NCBI GenBank assembly: GCA_003455655.1
Contig: DMQP01000146.1
Location: forward strand, 1-24,768
DNA: 24,768 nt
Source of the DNA: Treponema sp.
GTDB taxonomy: Bacteria; Spirochaetota; Spirochaetia; Treponematales; Treponemataceae
Direction: 5' to 3'
A program made the position numbers and the translations under genes. Positions 15,927 to 23,695 of the stretch are shown one piece after another. The notes beneath the pieces were generated by a model. The model did not search any database. It worked only from the letters and a program-made list of their open reading frames with translations, and was not told where the DNA came from. The first letter of the stretch is position 1. Every line of letters starts with the position of its first letter.

Positions 15927-18673
15927 AACTTTAACTCAATGCGCTCCTTTAAATTCTTTATACGTTTTGAAGAGGGATTCTTTTGTGCCAAAGCATTAAT
16001 AACTTCAAAGGCTTCTTCAATAAAGTTATTTTTGAACAACTGCTTTGCTCTTTGGAACTGCTCTTCGTCTTCGGAAGAAAGCACACCAGAGTCTTGTGAA
16101 CCCGACTTTAATTTTACTTCGTCAAGCACCGTTTTGGCAACACTGTTATTAGGATCAAGTTCCAGCGCTTCTTGAGCACGTTGCTGTGCTTGCGCTAAAA
16201 GATTTTCATCTGACCCTGCTCTATTAAGCAAAGATTGTGCTTCTCTTGCAATAGTTATTGCTCTTTGTGAAGTACTTGCGGCAACAGGTTTTTGTTTTAA
16301 GCCCAAGGCAATTTCTGCTTTATTCACTAAGGCACTAATGCCAGCATAGTTGGGGTTAATAATGTACAAGTCTTTTAATTCAGTATAGGACTGAGTTGCA
16401 AGACTATCCCGTGCTTCATAATTTACCTCAGACAAAGCCTTCATACGACTTTCAAAACTACGTTCAAATTCAACAGGGTCAAGCAAACGGTTTATGCGAA
16501 GGGTCAAAAGGTTTGCAGCTTGATTAAGGGGATAAACACGCTGTAACTCTTCAAGTTTTGCTTTTGCAAGATCAAGCACTTGCTGTGCACCTGAATCATC
16601 ACCTTTTTGTTTAAGCGAAAGACCTTCTGAATAGTAACGGTTTGCAATTGAAAGAATTTGTGACATTTCAGGATAAAGCGGATCGTCAGTTGAAAGCACA
16701 CGACCTATGTTCATAGTAAGAGCAGTATTTACCAAGGTTTTTAATCGTTCAAGTTCATCATCAACTTCTACCGTAATGTCTGTCCATAATTGTTCAGCAC
16801 GGTTAAGAGATGCTTCTGCTGCTTCGAATTCTCCTGAATAATACAGTGTTGAAGCACTGTCTTTTAACTGGCGCACCTCACGAACAATGTTTTCATATTT
16901 TGCACGAGCAATGCGGTTACTTAAATCGAGTAAAGTGGTGTTACGCTTTTCAAGAATTTGTGCATCTTCTTGAATGGCAAGACTTTCGTCATACTTTTCT
17001 GCAGCTGCTTCTAGTTTTTGCAAAGCACTTGTGTAGTCACGACGGTTATATGCATTTTGTGCATCACGGAACAAAGCGTCACCGTCAAGTTGTGCCTGAT
17101 ATGCGCGACTTGAAAGTTCTCCTGCTTGTTGAGCAAGAACATCACTTTGAGACAAGAGTCCACGCAAGGTTTCAATTTTGTTGTTTATAGAAGCAAGGTT
17201 TCCGCCAATCTGAACAGAAGAAGCACCACCTTCGCTCAGTGTTTTAGAACCAGCAGAAAGAACTGCAATATCTGCACGAACAGTTTCTTGCATTTTCTGA
17301 ACAGATTCCAATGCTTGTTTGGGATACTGTTTTGCAGAACTTCCAGAGCTCATAAAAGATTGTGCCTCTTTTAAAAGACGAGTGTCATCACTTACAAAAG
17401 CAAAAGCAGCTTTGTCGTACCAAGTTGCACATAACTTCCACGCATCAGAAGAAATTGCAGAACAGTCACGCCCTATTACCGAAAGTTTTTGTCTGTATGC
17501 GGCAGAAAAATCTGCCCAGGGAGCAAGACTTCCATCGGTAAGAGAAGAAACAGAAAGCGCTTTTTGTATGCGCTCTGCCCAAGCGCTCATAGACTGAGCT
17601 TCTTGTACAAGAAGAACTGCAGAAGATGTGTTTGATGAACGGGCATCGGCAAGAAGTGTATCTGCCGAAGAAAAAGACGATTGCATACTGTTCATCTTTT
17701 CACGAAGATCATCAAAAGAATTTTCAACATCAAGAAATGCAAGTGCATCTGCAACTGTTGTTTTAAGAACATTGTACTGCTGTTCCAAATCGTCAGAATC
17801 AGACAAAGAACTTTTTTTCGATGCAATTTGAATGGCAAGAGGAATATACTGGTTTACGCGAGTAAGAGCGGTTTTTGCTTTTTCGTAATCAGCAGAAGCG
17901 TATACTTTCAAATCTTCGTCTATAAGCGTACCAACTGCGCGTTCCATTCCGCCAGCGTAAGCATCCCACAGCTGATCTACCACACCACACAAACCGCTAC
18001 CGGGAGTTCCATCAAGCCCCGCAATTAGTTTTGACAAAGAGAACAAATAAGAAGTGTCAACGGTTCCCATTGATGTATACTGGTTAGTAAGAGAAGCAAC
18101 ATTTGTTCCAGCACGGTAAATGTTAGCACGAAGGTTTGCAAGTTGCGTAAAATATCGTTCTGCCTGAGCATAGGCTCTTTGGGCTGCAGAAAAATCGCCA
18201 GAAGTTACGGCTGCCATAAAATCGTCGTAGGGTCGCTCAAGACGCTTTTGAATGTTAAGCATTTCGTTAGCAGAAGAATTAGCTGTATTTATAGCTGAAT
18301 CAATGCTGTTTATGGTTGAGCGAGAAATGTTTTGTTTAAGAAAATCGCTTCGACCTAAAGTAAAAGCAGTTACTCCGTTACCGTCTGCTCGAATAAACTC
18401 TCTCGTTGCTTCGGTAAAGTTTCCGTCTTTTGCATCTACCAAAGCAGAAAGCATTATCATGTCGAATGTGAACTTATATTTTGAAAAATCACTTAAAAGT
18501 GCAAGAGAAAGCTGTTCCTGCTGAGAATAGACTATTGCTGCAGAACGGGTAGCCGCAGGTTTAGCTTGATAGGTTGTGTCTTTTTTTCCAGCAGAAAAGG
18601 CAGAGGCGCATACTGTCAGCAAACAAAGCAAGCAGAGAATTTTTTTAATGCTGTGTCTACAAAGTGCCGCCAC
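15923..18673 (-). CDS. Secreted long TPR/coiled-coil protein
   Basis: A 916-residue exported protein. The start is GTG 18673, because GGGAGG (18685-18680) lies 6 nt before it. An upstream in-frame GTG at 18706 would place that site inside the gene and weaken the signal peptide, which from 18673 reads as a classic basic start, leucine/cysteine-rich core and ASAFSAGKKD. The rest is helical and rich in Ala, Ser, Leu and Gln, with TPR-like units near DAQNAYNRRDYTSALQKLEA, YYSGEFEAAEASLNRAEQLW and the C-terminal QRAQEALELDPNNSVAKTVL and FKNNFIEEAFEVINALAQ. No enzyme motif is seen. The stop overlaps the phosphatase ATG, so it probably acts with the phosphatase outside the membrane, perhaps as a scaffold or ligand for its sensor region; that is inference. 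Confidence 0.82.
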   Translation of the reverse strand: MAALCRHSIKKILCLLCLLTVCASAFSAGKKDTTYQAKPAATRSAAIVYSQQEQLSLALLSDFSKYKFTFDMIMLSALVDAKDGNFTEATREFIRADGNGVTAFTLGRSDFLKQNISRSTINSIDSAINTANSSANEMLNIQKRLERPYDDFMAAVTSGDFSAAQRAYAQAERYFTQLANLRANIYRAGTNVASLTNQYTSMGTVDTSYLFSLSKLIAGLDGTPGSGLCGVVDQLWDAYAGGMERAVGTLIDEDLKVYASADYEKAKTALTRVNQYIPLAIQIASKKSSLSDSDDLEQQYNVLKTTVADALAFLDVENSFDDLREKMNSMQSSFSSADTLLADARSSNTSSAVLLVQEAQSMSAWAERIQKALSVSSLTDGSLAPWADFSAAYRQKLSVIGRDCSAISSDAWKLCATWYDKAAFAFVSDDTRLLKEAQSFMSSGSSAKQYPKQALESVQKMQETVRADIAVLSAGSKTLSEGGASSVQIGGNLASINNKIETLRGLLSQSDVLAQQAGELSSRAYQAQLDGDALFRDAQNAYNRRDYTSALQKLEAAAEKYDESLAIQEDAQILEKRNTTLLDLSNRIARAKYENIVREVRQLKDSASTLYYSGEFEAAEASLNRAEQLWTDITVEVDDELERLKTLVNTALTMNIGRVLSTDDPLYPEMSQILSIANRYYSEGLSLKQKGDDSGAQQVLDLAKAKLEELQRVYPLNQAANLLTLRINRLLDPVEFERSFESRMKALSEVNYEARDSLATQSYTELKDLYIINPNYAGISALVNKAEIALGLKQKPVAASTSQRAITIAREAQSLLNRAGSDENLLAQAQQRAQEALELDPNNSVAKTVLDEVKLKSGSQDSGVLSSEDEEQFQRAKQLFKNNFIEEAFEVINALAQKNPSSKRIKNLKERIELKL

Positions 18674-18679
18674 CGTGTT

Positions 18680-18685
18680 CCTCCC
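18680..18685 (-). promoter_or_regulatory. Ribosome binding site fixing the GTG start of the TPR gene
   Basis: GGGAGG on the minus strand is 6 nt before GTG 18673 and excludes the longer start at 18706. Confidence 0.75.
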
Positions 18686-18710
18686 GTAAAAAAAAGATAG
18701 ATTCACTTCA

Positions 18711-18738
18711 GTATCGGCATAAAAAAAGCAAGTCCTTA
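18711..18738 (-). promoter_or_regulatory. Candidate sigma28 (FliA/SigD-type) promoter for the TPR/phosphatase operon
   Basis: On the minus strand TAAG (18738-18735), a 16-bp gap, then GCCGATAC (18718-18711). This is one base off the FliA/SigD -10 consensus GCCGATAA/T at its last position and one off TAAA. Predicted +1 near 18704 leaves a leader of about 30 nt with GGGAGG. I find no good sigma70 site in the same gap. The -35 part includes the stop codon of the GH57-like gene. Confidence 0.45.
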
Positions 18739-20349
18739 TTTTTTTCTACTGAATATACGGTAATTTATCCAGGGGAAAACAGGGTGTTCTTTTTCGGTCT
18801 GAGTAAGCCATTCTGTGCTCACGGTATTACTTGCAAGGGAGTCAAAAACAGTTGAAAAGGCAAGAATATGAGTCTTAAACTGCTGAGCCATAACATCGGG
18901 CATTATTCCACTACTTACCATGCGAGGCCATTCACCACACTGAGCAAGTAAAAGTTCTCTGGCTGCAATGTTCAAAAGACGAGCTTTAAGTCCTGTTTCA
19001 GAAGGGAAACGGTCTGCAAGATCAACCATTCGTTCACTAGCCTTTCTGACATAGCGCATCATCCAACAGTTAGAACTATCGAGTAAGTTTTCGCCATATC
19101 CAGTTCCTGTAGCGGCACAGGGGTAAGGTTTTACTTTTGGTAATTCAAACTGATGAACAATAAGGTCGCGACAGAAGGCTAACTGCATGCTTTGACTTTT
19201 GTCACTGGCACGAATAACCGCTTCAAGCCAGTCCACTCCCTCTGCCCAAGTCTGTCCCATAAGTTCAGCAGGAAGCGCACAGACTGTACAAGGCACTTCT
19301 TGCAGGGTTGCATCAGGTTTTGCTTCAAAAGCTTTATGGGCTAAAGCAAGCAGTTGTTCGCGAGAATGAACAAAATCTTCTGCATCGTGCACAAGCTGAG
19401 TCTTTGCTTCTTCCACATTATAAAGGACTCTATTTTCACCGTCACTTGCATTACTCCAGTATTTGAACAGAGTCTGCACACGGTTGCTTTCAGTTCCGCT
19501 AAAAGAAGAAAGAGCTTTTGCATCAAGATCAAAGCCAATGTCTAAATGCTGAGCCCGGTAAACTTCATTTACCGCATAGCCTTCTTCTCCAGCAATTTGA
19601 TCAAGACAACGGTTATCTGATGCGAGCAGTACTAAAGAATGATTGGTACGCACTGGTGCAAAAATGCCTGTTTCTATTTCACTTTCTGAAAAAAGCAATG
19701 ACCGTGCATCAAGAATGGTATAGTTAACACCATAAGAGCGCAGTACTTTCTCGACCCCAGAAGCATATCCTTCGTAGGGAAGAAAAAATCCATCTCCAAT
19801 TTCGCCAAAGAACTGTCTTTGAGCATAAAGACCTGTTTCTATTTGCGCATTCAAAGCTTCGGTTAAGTCTGCATAGTGAGGTAAGAAAGCACAAGTTGCT
19901 GAAGTTGCAATCAGTTCAATAAAGCCTTTTTTTGCCCACTTTTTAAAAGCGTCAACTAAATTCTGATTATAGGTTTCTACAAAGTCAGTTTTATCTTTTA
20001 AAGCCTTTGCCCGACACAATTCTGCCAAAGCACGAAGTTCTGGTTTTTTCGAAAGCCGTTTTACTTCTGCTTCTCCTAAGGCAATGCGGCGGTCTAAAGA
20101 ATCAATATACTGTTTTTGCACTTGAGGATCATCAAGCAATGTACATAAAGTCGGAGGAAGCACCAGTCCAATGCGACAGTTTACACCGTCTGCCTCTAGC
20201 CGAGAGAGCATGTCTAAAAGCGGAAGATAAGTCTGTGATATTGCAGAAAAAAGAATATCGTTTTGGGCAGAAAAATCGGTAGCTTCTGCGGTGTTGCGTA
20301 AATAAGCGTGACTGGCGTAAATAACAAGTGCCAGATTATCCTTTGCCAT
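18736..20349 (-). CDS. GH57/DUF1957 branching-enzyme-like protein, probably catalytically inactive
   Basis: By fold this is a relative of GH57 1,4-alpha-glucan branching enzymes (537 aa, near normal length). The family outline is seen throughout: LALVIYASHAYLR at the start, FIELIATSATCAFLPHYA (143-160), a FFLPYEGY block (188-195), PAELMGQTWAEGVDWLEA (360-377) and the C-terminal RLLNIAARELLLAQCGEWP (457-475). The active-site residues are changed. The HAH motif reads YAS; the usual ATHG His is Cys153; LPEC reads LPYE, so the nucleophile Glu position is Tyr192; and (F/Y)DAELFGH reads LPAELMGQ, so the acid/base Asp is Pro360 and the His is Gln366. I infer a glucan-binding or regulatory pseudoenzyme. 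Start ATG 20349 is chosen over GTG 20364 because AGGGGA lies 6 nt before it. It follows the DUF4912 gene by 11 bp. Confidence 0.85.
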   Translation of the reverse strand: MAKDNLALVIYASHAYLRNTAEATDFSAQNDILFSAISQTYLPLLDMLSRLEADGVNCRIGLVLPPTLCTLLDDPQVQKQYIDSLDRRIALGEAEVKRLSKKPELRALAELCRAKALKDKTDFVETYNQNLVDAFKKWAKKGFIELIATSATCAFLPHYADLTEALNAQIETGLYAQRQFFGEIGDGFFLPYEGYASGVEKVLRSYGVNYTILDARSLLFSESEIETGIFAPVRTNHSLVLLASDNRCLDQIAGEEGYAVNEVYRAQHLDIGFDLDAKALSSFSGTESNRVQTLFKYWSNASDGENRVLYNVEEAKTQLVHDAEDFVHSREQLLALAHKAFEAKPDATLQEVPCTVCALPAELMGQTWAEGVDWLEAVIRASDKSQSMQLAFCRDLIVHQFELPKVKPYPCAATGTGYGENLLDSSNCWMMRYVRKASERMVDLADRFPSETGLKARLLNIAARELLLAQCGEWPRMVSSGIMPDVMAQQFKTHILAFSTVFDSLASNTVSTEWLTQTEKEHPVFPWINYRIFSRKK

Positions 20350-20355
20350 ATTCTG

Positions 20356-20361
20356 TCCCCT
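20356..20361 (-). promoter_or_regulatory. Ribosome binding site fixing the ATG start of the GH57-like gene
   Basis: AGGGGA on the minus strand is 6 nt before ATG 20349. It overlaps the upstream gene's stop codon by one base, so ribosomes finishing DUF4912 could reinitiate here. Confidence 0.65.
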
Positions 20362-21026
20362 CACGAAAATGACTGTCGGTGATTTAAGTAATGTTCATGA
20401 AGCAAGTGCTCCATGCCGGACAGTTTGCGCAACTCGCTCATGTCTTCGGTACGGTTAGGAAGTTCTTGCACAGCTTTACAACAAGCGGGTGCGGCTTCTC
20501 TTCGATTTGTTTCTGCAAGAATACGAATCTGTTGGTCATCATGCACGACTAACTGAACATCAAAACAAGTTCCCACTTGAGAAAGCAGAATGTAACGCTC
20601 TCGATCTGACAGGGGAACATGTATGTCAAAAGCATCTACCGGTTTTTCATCTTCAAAGGTCTTAAAATAGCGAACATGAAGAAAAACAGAATCTGACAAA
20701 AAATCATCTTCAATGCGTTCAAGTTCAGATTCAGAAATATCCCAGTAAACAAATGCCCATGCAGGATTTCTAAGCAGAACATGTACAGAAGTTTCGTTAT
20801 AGGAAACAGGCAGTGTATTCTCCCGTTCTACATCTCCAGACAGTTCTACAGGCTCATCTTTTTTTGAACCGTCATCAAGTTCGTCTGCAACAGCCAACAA
20901 TTCTCCAATGATGAAACTTCTGCTGAGACTTTCGGGAATATCAATGCCATAATCGTCAGAGAGCGAAATTAAGTCTGCGGTTGACATAGACTCTAAATTA
21001 CGCCGTGACAGAAAAACCTTTTCCAT
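20361..21026 (-). CDS. DUF4912 domain protein
   Basis: A 221-residue soluble protein. The central part (about 75-175) matches the DUF4912 family: VHVLLRNPAWAFVYWDIS is its signature block, followed by an FLHVRYF strand and FDIHVPLSDRERYILL. The N-terminal 45 residues (STADLISLSDDYGIDIPE) look like a Rho-N/SAP-type helical domain, often seen in front of DUF4912. Its molecular function is unknown; as I recall, the family often neighbours GH57/DUF1957 genes, as here. The start is ATG 21026 with no Shine-Dalgarno, about 10 bp after a -10 box, so the mRNA may be nearly leaderless. It forms an operon with the GH57-like gene, 11 bp downstream. Confidence 0.85.
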   Translation of the reverse strand: MEKVFLSRRNLESMSTADLISLSDDYGIDIPESLSRSFIIGELLAVADELDDGSKKDEPVELSGDVERENTLPVSYNETSVHVLLRNPAWAFVYWDISESELERIEDDFLSDSVFLHVRYFKTFEDEKPVDAFDIHVPLSDRERYILLSQVGTCFDVQLVVHDDQQIRILAETNRREAAPACCKAVQELPNRTEDMSELRKLSGMEHLLHEHYLNHRQSFS

Positions 21027-21035
21027 ACAGTTGGC

Positions 21036-21064
21036 ATGATAATAAATTTGCTCTTTTTTTGCAA
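21036..21064 (-). promoter_or_regulatory. Promoter of the DUF4912/GH57-like operon
   Basis: On the minus strand TTGCAA (21064-21059), a 17-bp spacer, then TATCAT (21041-21036). Predicted +1 near 21029-21026, that is 0-3 nt from the ATG. It is almost the same as the aspartate kinase promoter (TTGCAT/TATCAT). Confidence 0.55.
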
Positions 21065-21082
21065 GTATTTTACAATTTGCTC

Positions 21083-21111
21083 TTGACTAAATATAATTTT
21101 GCATATATACT
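21083..21111 (+). promoter_or_regulatory. Promoter of tRNA-Lys
   Basis: TTGACT (21083-21088), a 17-bp spacer, then TATACT (21106-21111). Predicted +1 near 21118, giving a leader of about 20 nt. Confidence 0.82.
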
Positions 21112-21137
21112 CTTTGTTACATTGTGTGGATATGTAC

Positions 21138-21210
21138 GGGCTATTAGCTCAGTAGGTAGAGCAACGCCCTTTTAAGGCGTGGGTCTGCAGTTCGAATCTG
21201 CAATAGCTCA
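21138..21210 (+). tRNA. tRNA-Lys (UUU anticodon)
   Basis: The 73-nt cloverleaf closes. Acceptor GGGCTAT/ATAGCTC has G2-U71; D-arm GCTC/GAGC; anticodon stem ACGCC/GGCGT with loop CTTTTAA, anticodon UUU and A37; T-arm TGCAG-TTCGAAT-CTGCA; discriminator A73. CCA is not encoded. It is a single-gene unit with promoter and terminator, convergent with mtaB. Confidence 0.97.
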
Positions 21211-21236
21211 TAAACAAACTCCACTAATGTGAAAAT

Positions 21237-21269
21237 CCCCCTGCTTAAAAACAGGGGGTCTTTTTTTTT
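21237..21269 (+). terminator. Intrinsic terminator after tRNA-Lys
   Basis: A 7-bp perfect stem CCCCCTG/CAGGGGG (21237-21243 and 21252-21258), an 8-nt loop and a run of T with one C. On the other strand it is followed by ATTTTC, so it may also stop mtaB transcripts, weakly. Confidence 0.92.
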
Positions 21270-21288
21270 ACACTTCACAAAAAATTTC

Positions 21289-22710
21289 TTAGACTACAGA
21301 ACCAAGACAGTCAACTTCACTTCCTAAAACAATGGCATCTTTATCTGCCTCGTTAATACAGACCTGTATTGCTGAACCTGCAGGAAGTTCAAGTTTTTTA
21401 TCAAGCTGAACATGAAGAAAGTTTTCGGTTACCGCACGAGTCGCTTTCCGTTCGTGTTCCACAATAGCAAAAAGCGATTTATTTTTCCAACGGTTAATGT
21501 ACGAAAGCTTACCTTCAACAGCAAGATTTGTAAGAGTAGCAACCCACTGCCCTTTTATGCGTTCTGCAACAGGTGGTTTTATATGCACCGCTTCTGTTCC
21601 TGGGCGTGGAGAAAAAGGAAAGGCATGAATCCAGGCAAAATCGCTTCGTCTACACAGTTCAAGCGTTGCTTCAAAATCTTCATCACTTTCAGAGGGAAAA
21701 CCTGCAATAAGGTCGCAAGAAATAAAGGGATCATTTTTTACCTTACGCAAAAGAGCTATAGCTTCATCAACCTGAACAAGAGAATGGGGCCTTTTCATAA
21801 GAGTAAGTATACGCTCACTTCCCGACTGTATGCTCAAATGGAAAAAAGGCTGTATGCGTTCATGAGACAAAACAGTGCACAATGCTGGGCTTACCGCCTG
21901 AGGGTATAAACTGGAAAGACGAAGTCGTATATGCTTTGTTTCAGAAAGAAGAAGCTCTAACAGTTGGGGCAAAGCGTATGTTTTATTTTCTTCTTTCCAG
22001 ACATACTGACTTAAATTGACTCCCGTAAGAACAACTTCATTCATTCCACTTTCTTCAAGTCTTTTAACGCGAGAAAGCACTTCCTTTGCAGAAAGAGAGA
22101 CAGATTTTCCCCGAGCAAAATGTATACGACAAAAAGAACAAGAACAGTTACAACCGTCTTGTATTTTTAAAGAAGCTCTACTGTGTTTTTGGAAACTGGA
22201 AGTGTAAAGCGTAAAAGCAGGAAGAACCGTTTGTGTTTGCAAAGGATTTAAAATAAAAGGCCTTTGTGTACATGAAAGTGTAAGGTTACGAACATCAGAA
22301 AAAGAAGGAAAGTCTTTTTTTTGGCAAAGGGCAGACAGTTTTTGCGCAAGAGCAGGAAAAATACATTTTTGACTTCCCTTTACAATAGTGATTCGCTCTG
22401 GACAAATTGCTTCAATGTCTTTTCCGTCAAGTTCTGCATAACAGCCGGTAACAATAAGACTCGCCTGAGGAAAATTTTTAAGCATAAGGCGAATAAGACG
22501 ACGAGCTTTTTGTTCAGCCTTACCGGTTACTGTACAAGTATTGAGAATGCACAAAAAAACAGAATCGTCAGAAGAAGAAGCAGTAATGCCACCCATTAGA
22601 CAAGAAAAACCCTGTGAACGAAATGCCTGAGCAGCACCTTCTGTTTCGTCTTGATTTAAGCGGCAACCTAATGTTTCAAAGCAAACTGTTAGCGGATGTG
22701 TGACTGACAC
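21289..22710 (-). CDS. mtaB: tRNA t6A37 methylthiotransferase MtaB
   Basis: A radical-SAM enzyme that adds a methylthio group to N6-threonylcarbamoyl-A37 (ms2t6A) in tRNAs reading ANN codons, notably tRNA-Lys(UUU). The N-terminal MTTase domain carries C16 (ETLGC), C59 (NTCTVTGKAE) and C90 (VTGCYAE) for the auxiliary cluster. The radical-SAM CxxxCxxC is C187-C191-C194 (DGCNCSCSFC). A TRAM-like end follows. At 473 aa it is slightly longer than usual. The start is GTG 22710, overlapping the upstream TPR gene by 22 bp; an in-frame TAA lies just upstream, and only a weak GGGG site is seen, so translational coupling is likely. Assignment to MtaB over MiaB or RimO rests on the N-terminal ETLGCRLNQDETE block. 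Confidence 0.9.
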   Translation of the reverse strand: MSVTHPLTVCFETLGCRLNQDETEGAAQAFRSQGFSCLMGGITASSSDDSVFLCILNTCTVTGKAEQKARRLIRLMLKNFPQASLIVTGCYAELDGKDIEAICPERITIVKGSQKCIFPALAQKLSALCQKKDFPSFSDVRNLTLSCTQRPFILNPLQTQTVLPAFTLYTSSFQKHSRASLKIQDGCNCSCSFCRIHFARGKSVSLSAKEVLSRVKRLEESGMNEVVLTGVNLSQYVWKEENKTYALPQLLELLLSETKHIRLRLSSLYPQAVSPALCTVLSHERIQPFFHLSIQSGSERILTLMKRPHSLVQVDEAIALLRKVKNDPFISCDLIAGFPSESDEDFEATLELCRRSDFAWIHAFPFSPRPGTEAVHIKPPVAERIKGQWVATLTNLAVEGKLSYINRWKNKSLFAIVEHERKATRAVTENFLHVQLDKKLELPAGSAIQVCINEADKDAIVLGSEVDCLGSVV

Positions 22711-23318
22711 CGTGTTTTACCCCGTGACGCATCTGAAAGCTGAGGGTTAAGCACTAATGCCTGATCGTATGCGGCAATAGCAGAGGCGTAACTCTTTGTC
22801 ATTTCGCGAGCATAGCCTAAGCGTGCCCACCATGAGGCGGTATTGCGTTCAATACGAACTGCCATGGTTAGCGAAATATCTGCATGTTCATAGCGAGCCT
22901 GCTTGATGTAAATTTCACCCATAAGGTAATAGACTTTTCCCAAGCGTCCTGCATTTTCGGGAACACTGGAAACATATCTTTGAAAAAGAGAAAGCGCATC
23001 GTCTAACTTACCCAAGTAATACTTTGCTTCTCCTAAAACTTCAATAATGCGTACATCAAAAGAGTTAATACGGCGAGCGTCCTGGGCACGAGTTTCTGCC
23101 TCCATGTACTGACCGTTTGCTATGAGCGCCCAACACAAAACACTGTAAGAATCAAGATTGTTGGGGTTAGAAGCAAGTTCAGCTTCACAGACTGCAATGG
23201 CATCTCGGTAATTTCCCTGGTTGTACAGTTTAAGAGCATCGGGTTTTTCTGCCTGAGCAAAAGCAGCACAGACACAGCAGGTAAAGACTAAGGCTGCGGT
23301 AATTTTACGAATATTCAT
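22689..23318 (-). CDS. Secreted TPR protein
   Basis: A 209-residue protein with a signal peptide (cleavage likely after AAFA, about residue 21) and about five TPR units, for example LYNQGNYRDAIAVCEAELAS, YLGKLDDALSLFQRYV and the C-terminal YASAIAAYDQALVLNPQLSD. TPRs mediate protein contacts; none of the repeats suggests an enzyme. Start ATG 23318 has AGGAG about 7 nt upstream and overlaps the bactofilin stop (ATGA). It probably serves in envelope or wall assembly next to bactofilin, by inference from gene order. The cysteine-rich signal core (FTCCVCAAFA) could raise the idea of a lipoprotein, but no lipobox fits well. Confidence 0.85.
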   Translation of the reverse strand: MNIRKITAALVFTCCVCAAFAQAEKPDALKLYNQGNYRDAIAVCEAELASNPNNLDSYSVLCWALIANGQYMEAETRAQDARRINSFDVRIIEVLGEAKYYLGKLDDALSLFQRYVSSVPENAGRLGKVYYLMGEIYIKQARYEHADISLTMAVRIERNTASWWARLGYAREMTKSYASAIAAYDQALVLNPQLSDASRGKTRCQSHIR

Positions 23319-23695
23319 TTTGTCTCTCCTGTTTCATTGTGGGTCATTGAACAGTTTCCGCTAAAATCTGAACCAGGTTCAAGCACTACTTGAGCCGAAG
23401 TAATGTCGCCGTTAACACTTCCGGTACTGGTAACATAGACTAAATGTTTTCCGTGGACATTTCCTTTAACCTTACCCTTTATAAGAATACGGTCAGCAAC
23501 AATGTCTGCACTTACTTCTGCGCCACTGTCTATTAAGAGATCGCTTGTTGCGTCAATAGAACCAGTCATTTTACCCTTTATCATAAGCGGTTTAACAAAG
23601 CGAACTTTTCCGGTAAAGGAAATATCGGCAGCCATAACCGTATCAAAGTCTTCTTCTTCCATTTCAAGATGGGCAATATCTTTTACTTCAAACAT
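23315..23695 (-). CDS. Bactofilin (polymer-forming cytoskeletal protein)
   Basis: A small beta-helix protein that polymerises without nucleotide and localises wall or motility enzymes; in spirochaetes bactofilins affect cell shape. The 126-residue sequence has the family repeat pattern of GxV/GxI turns: ISFTGKVRFVKPLMIKGKMT, GSIDATSDLLIDSGAEVSAD and ILIKGKVKGNVHGKHLVYV. I choose ATG 23695 over the in-frame GTG 23701. Neither has a Shine-Dalgarno, and the promoter -10 box ends at 23702, so the predicted +1 is the A of this ATG. It is first in an overlapping operon with the TPR gene and mtaB. Confidence 0.9.
   Translation of the reverse strand: MFEVKDIAHLEMEEEDFDTVMAADISFTGKVRFVKPLMIKGKMTGSIDATSDLLIDSGAEVSADIVADRILIKGKVKGNVHGKHLVYVTSTGSVNGDITSAQVVLEPGSDFSGNCSMTHNETGETK

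Noticed and set aside
15687..16175. 162-codon plus-strand frame
   Set aside because: Antisense to the start of the phosphatase gene and the end of the TPR gene; composition follows those genes.
18719..18745. A-rich/T-rich inverted repeat before the TPR gene as a terminator
   Set aside because: Only A-T pairs with no GC stem, so it should not terminate.
21412..21909. 165-codon plus-strand frame
   Set aside because: Antisense shadow of mtaB, with no family resemblance and no ribosome site.
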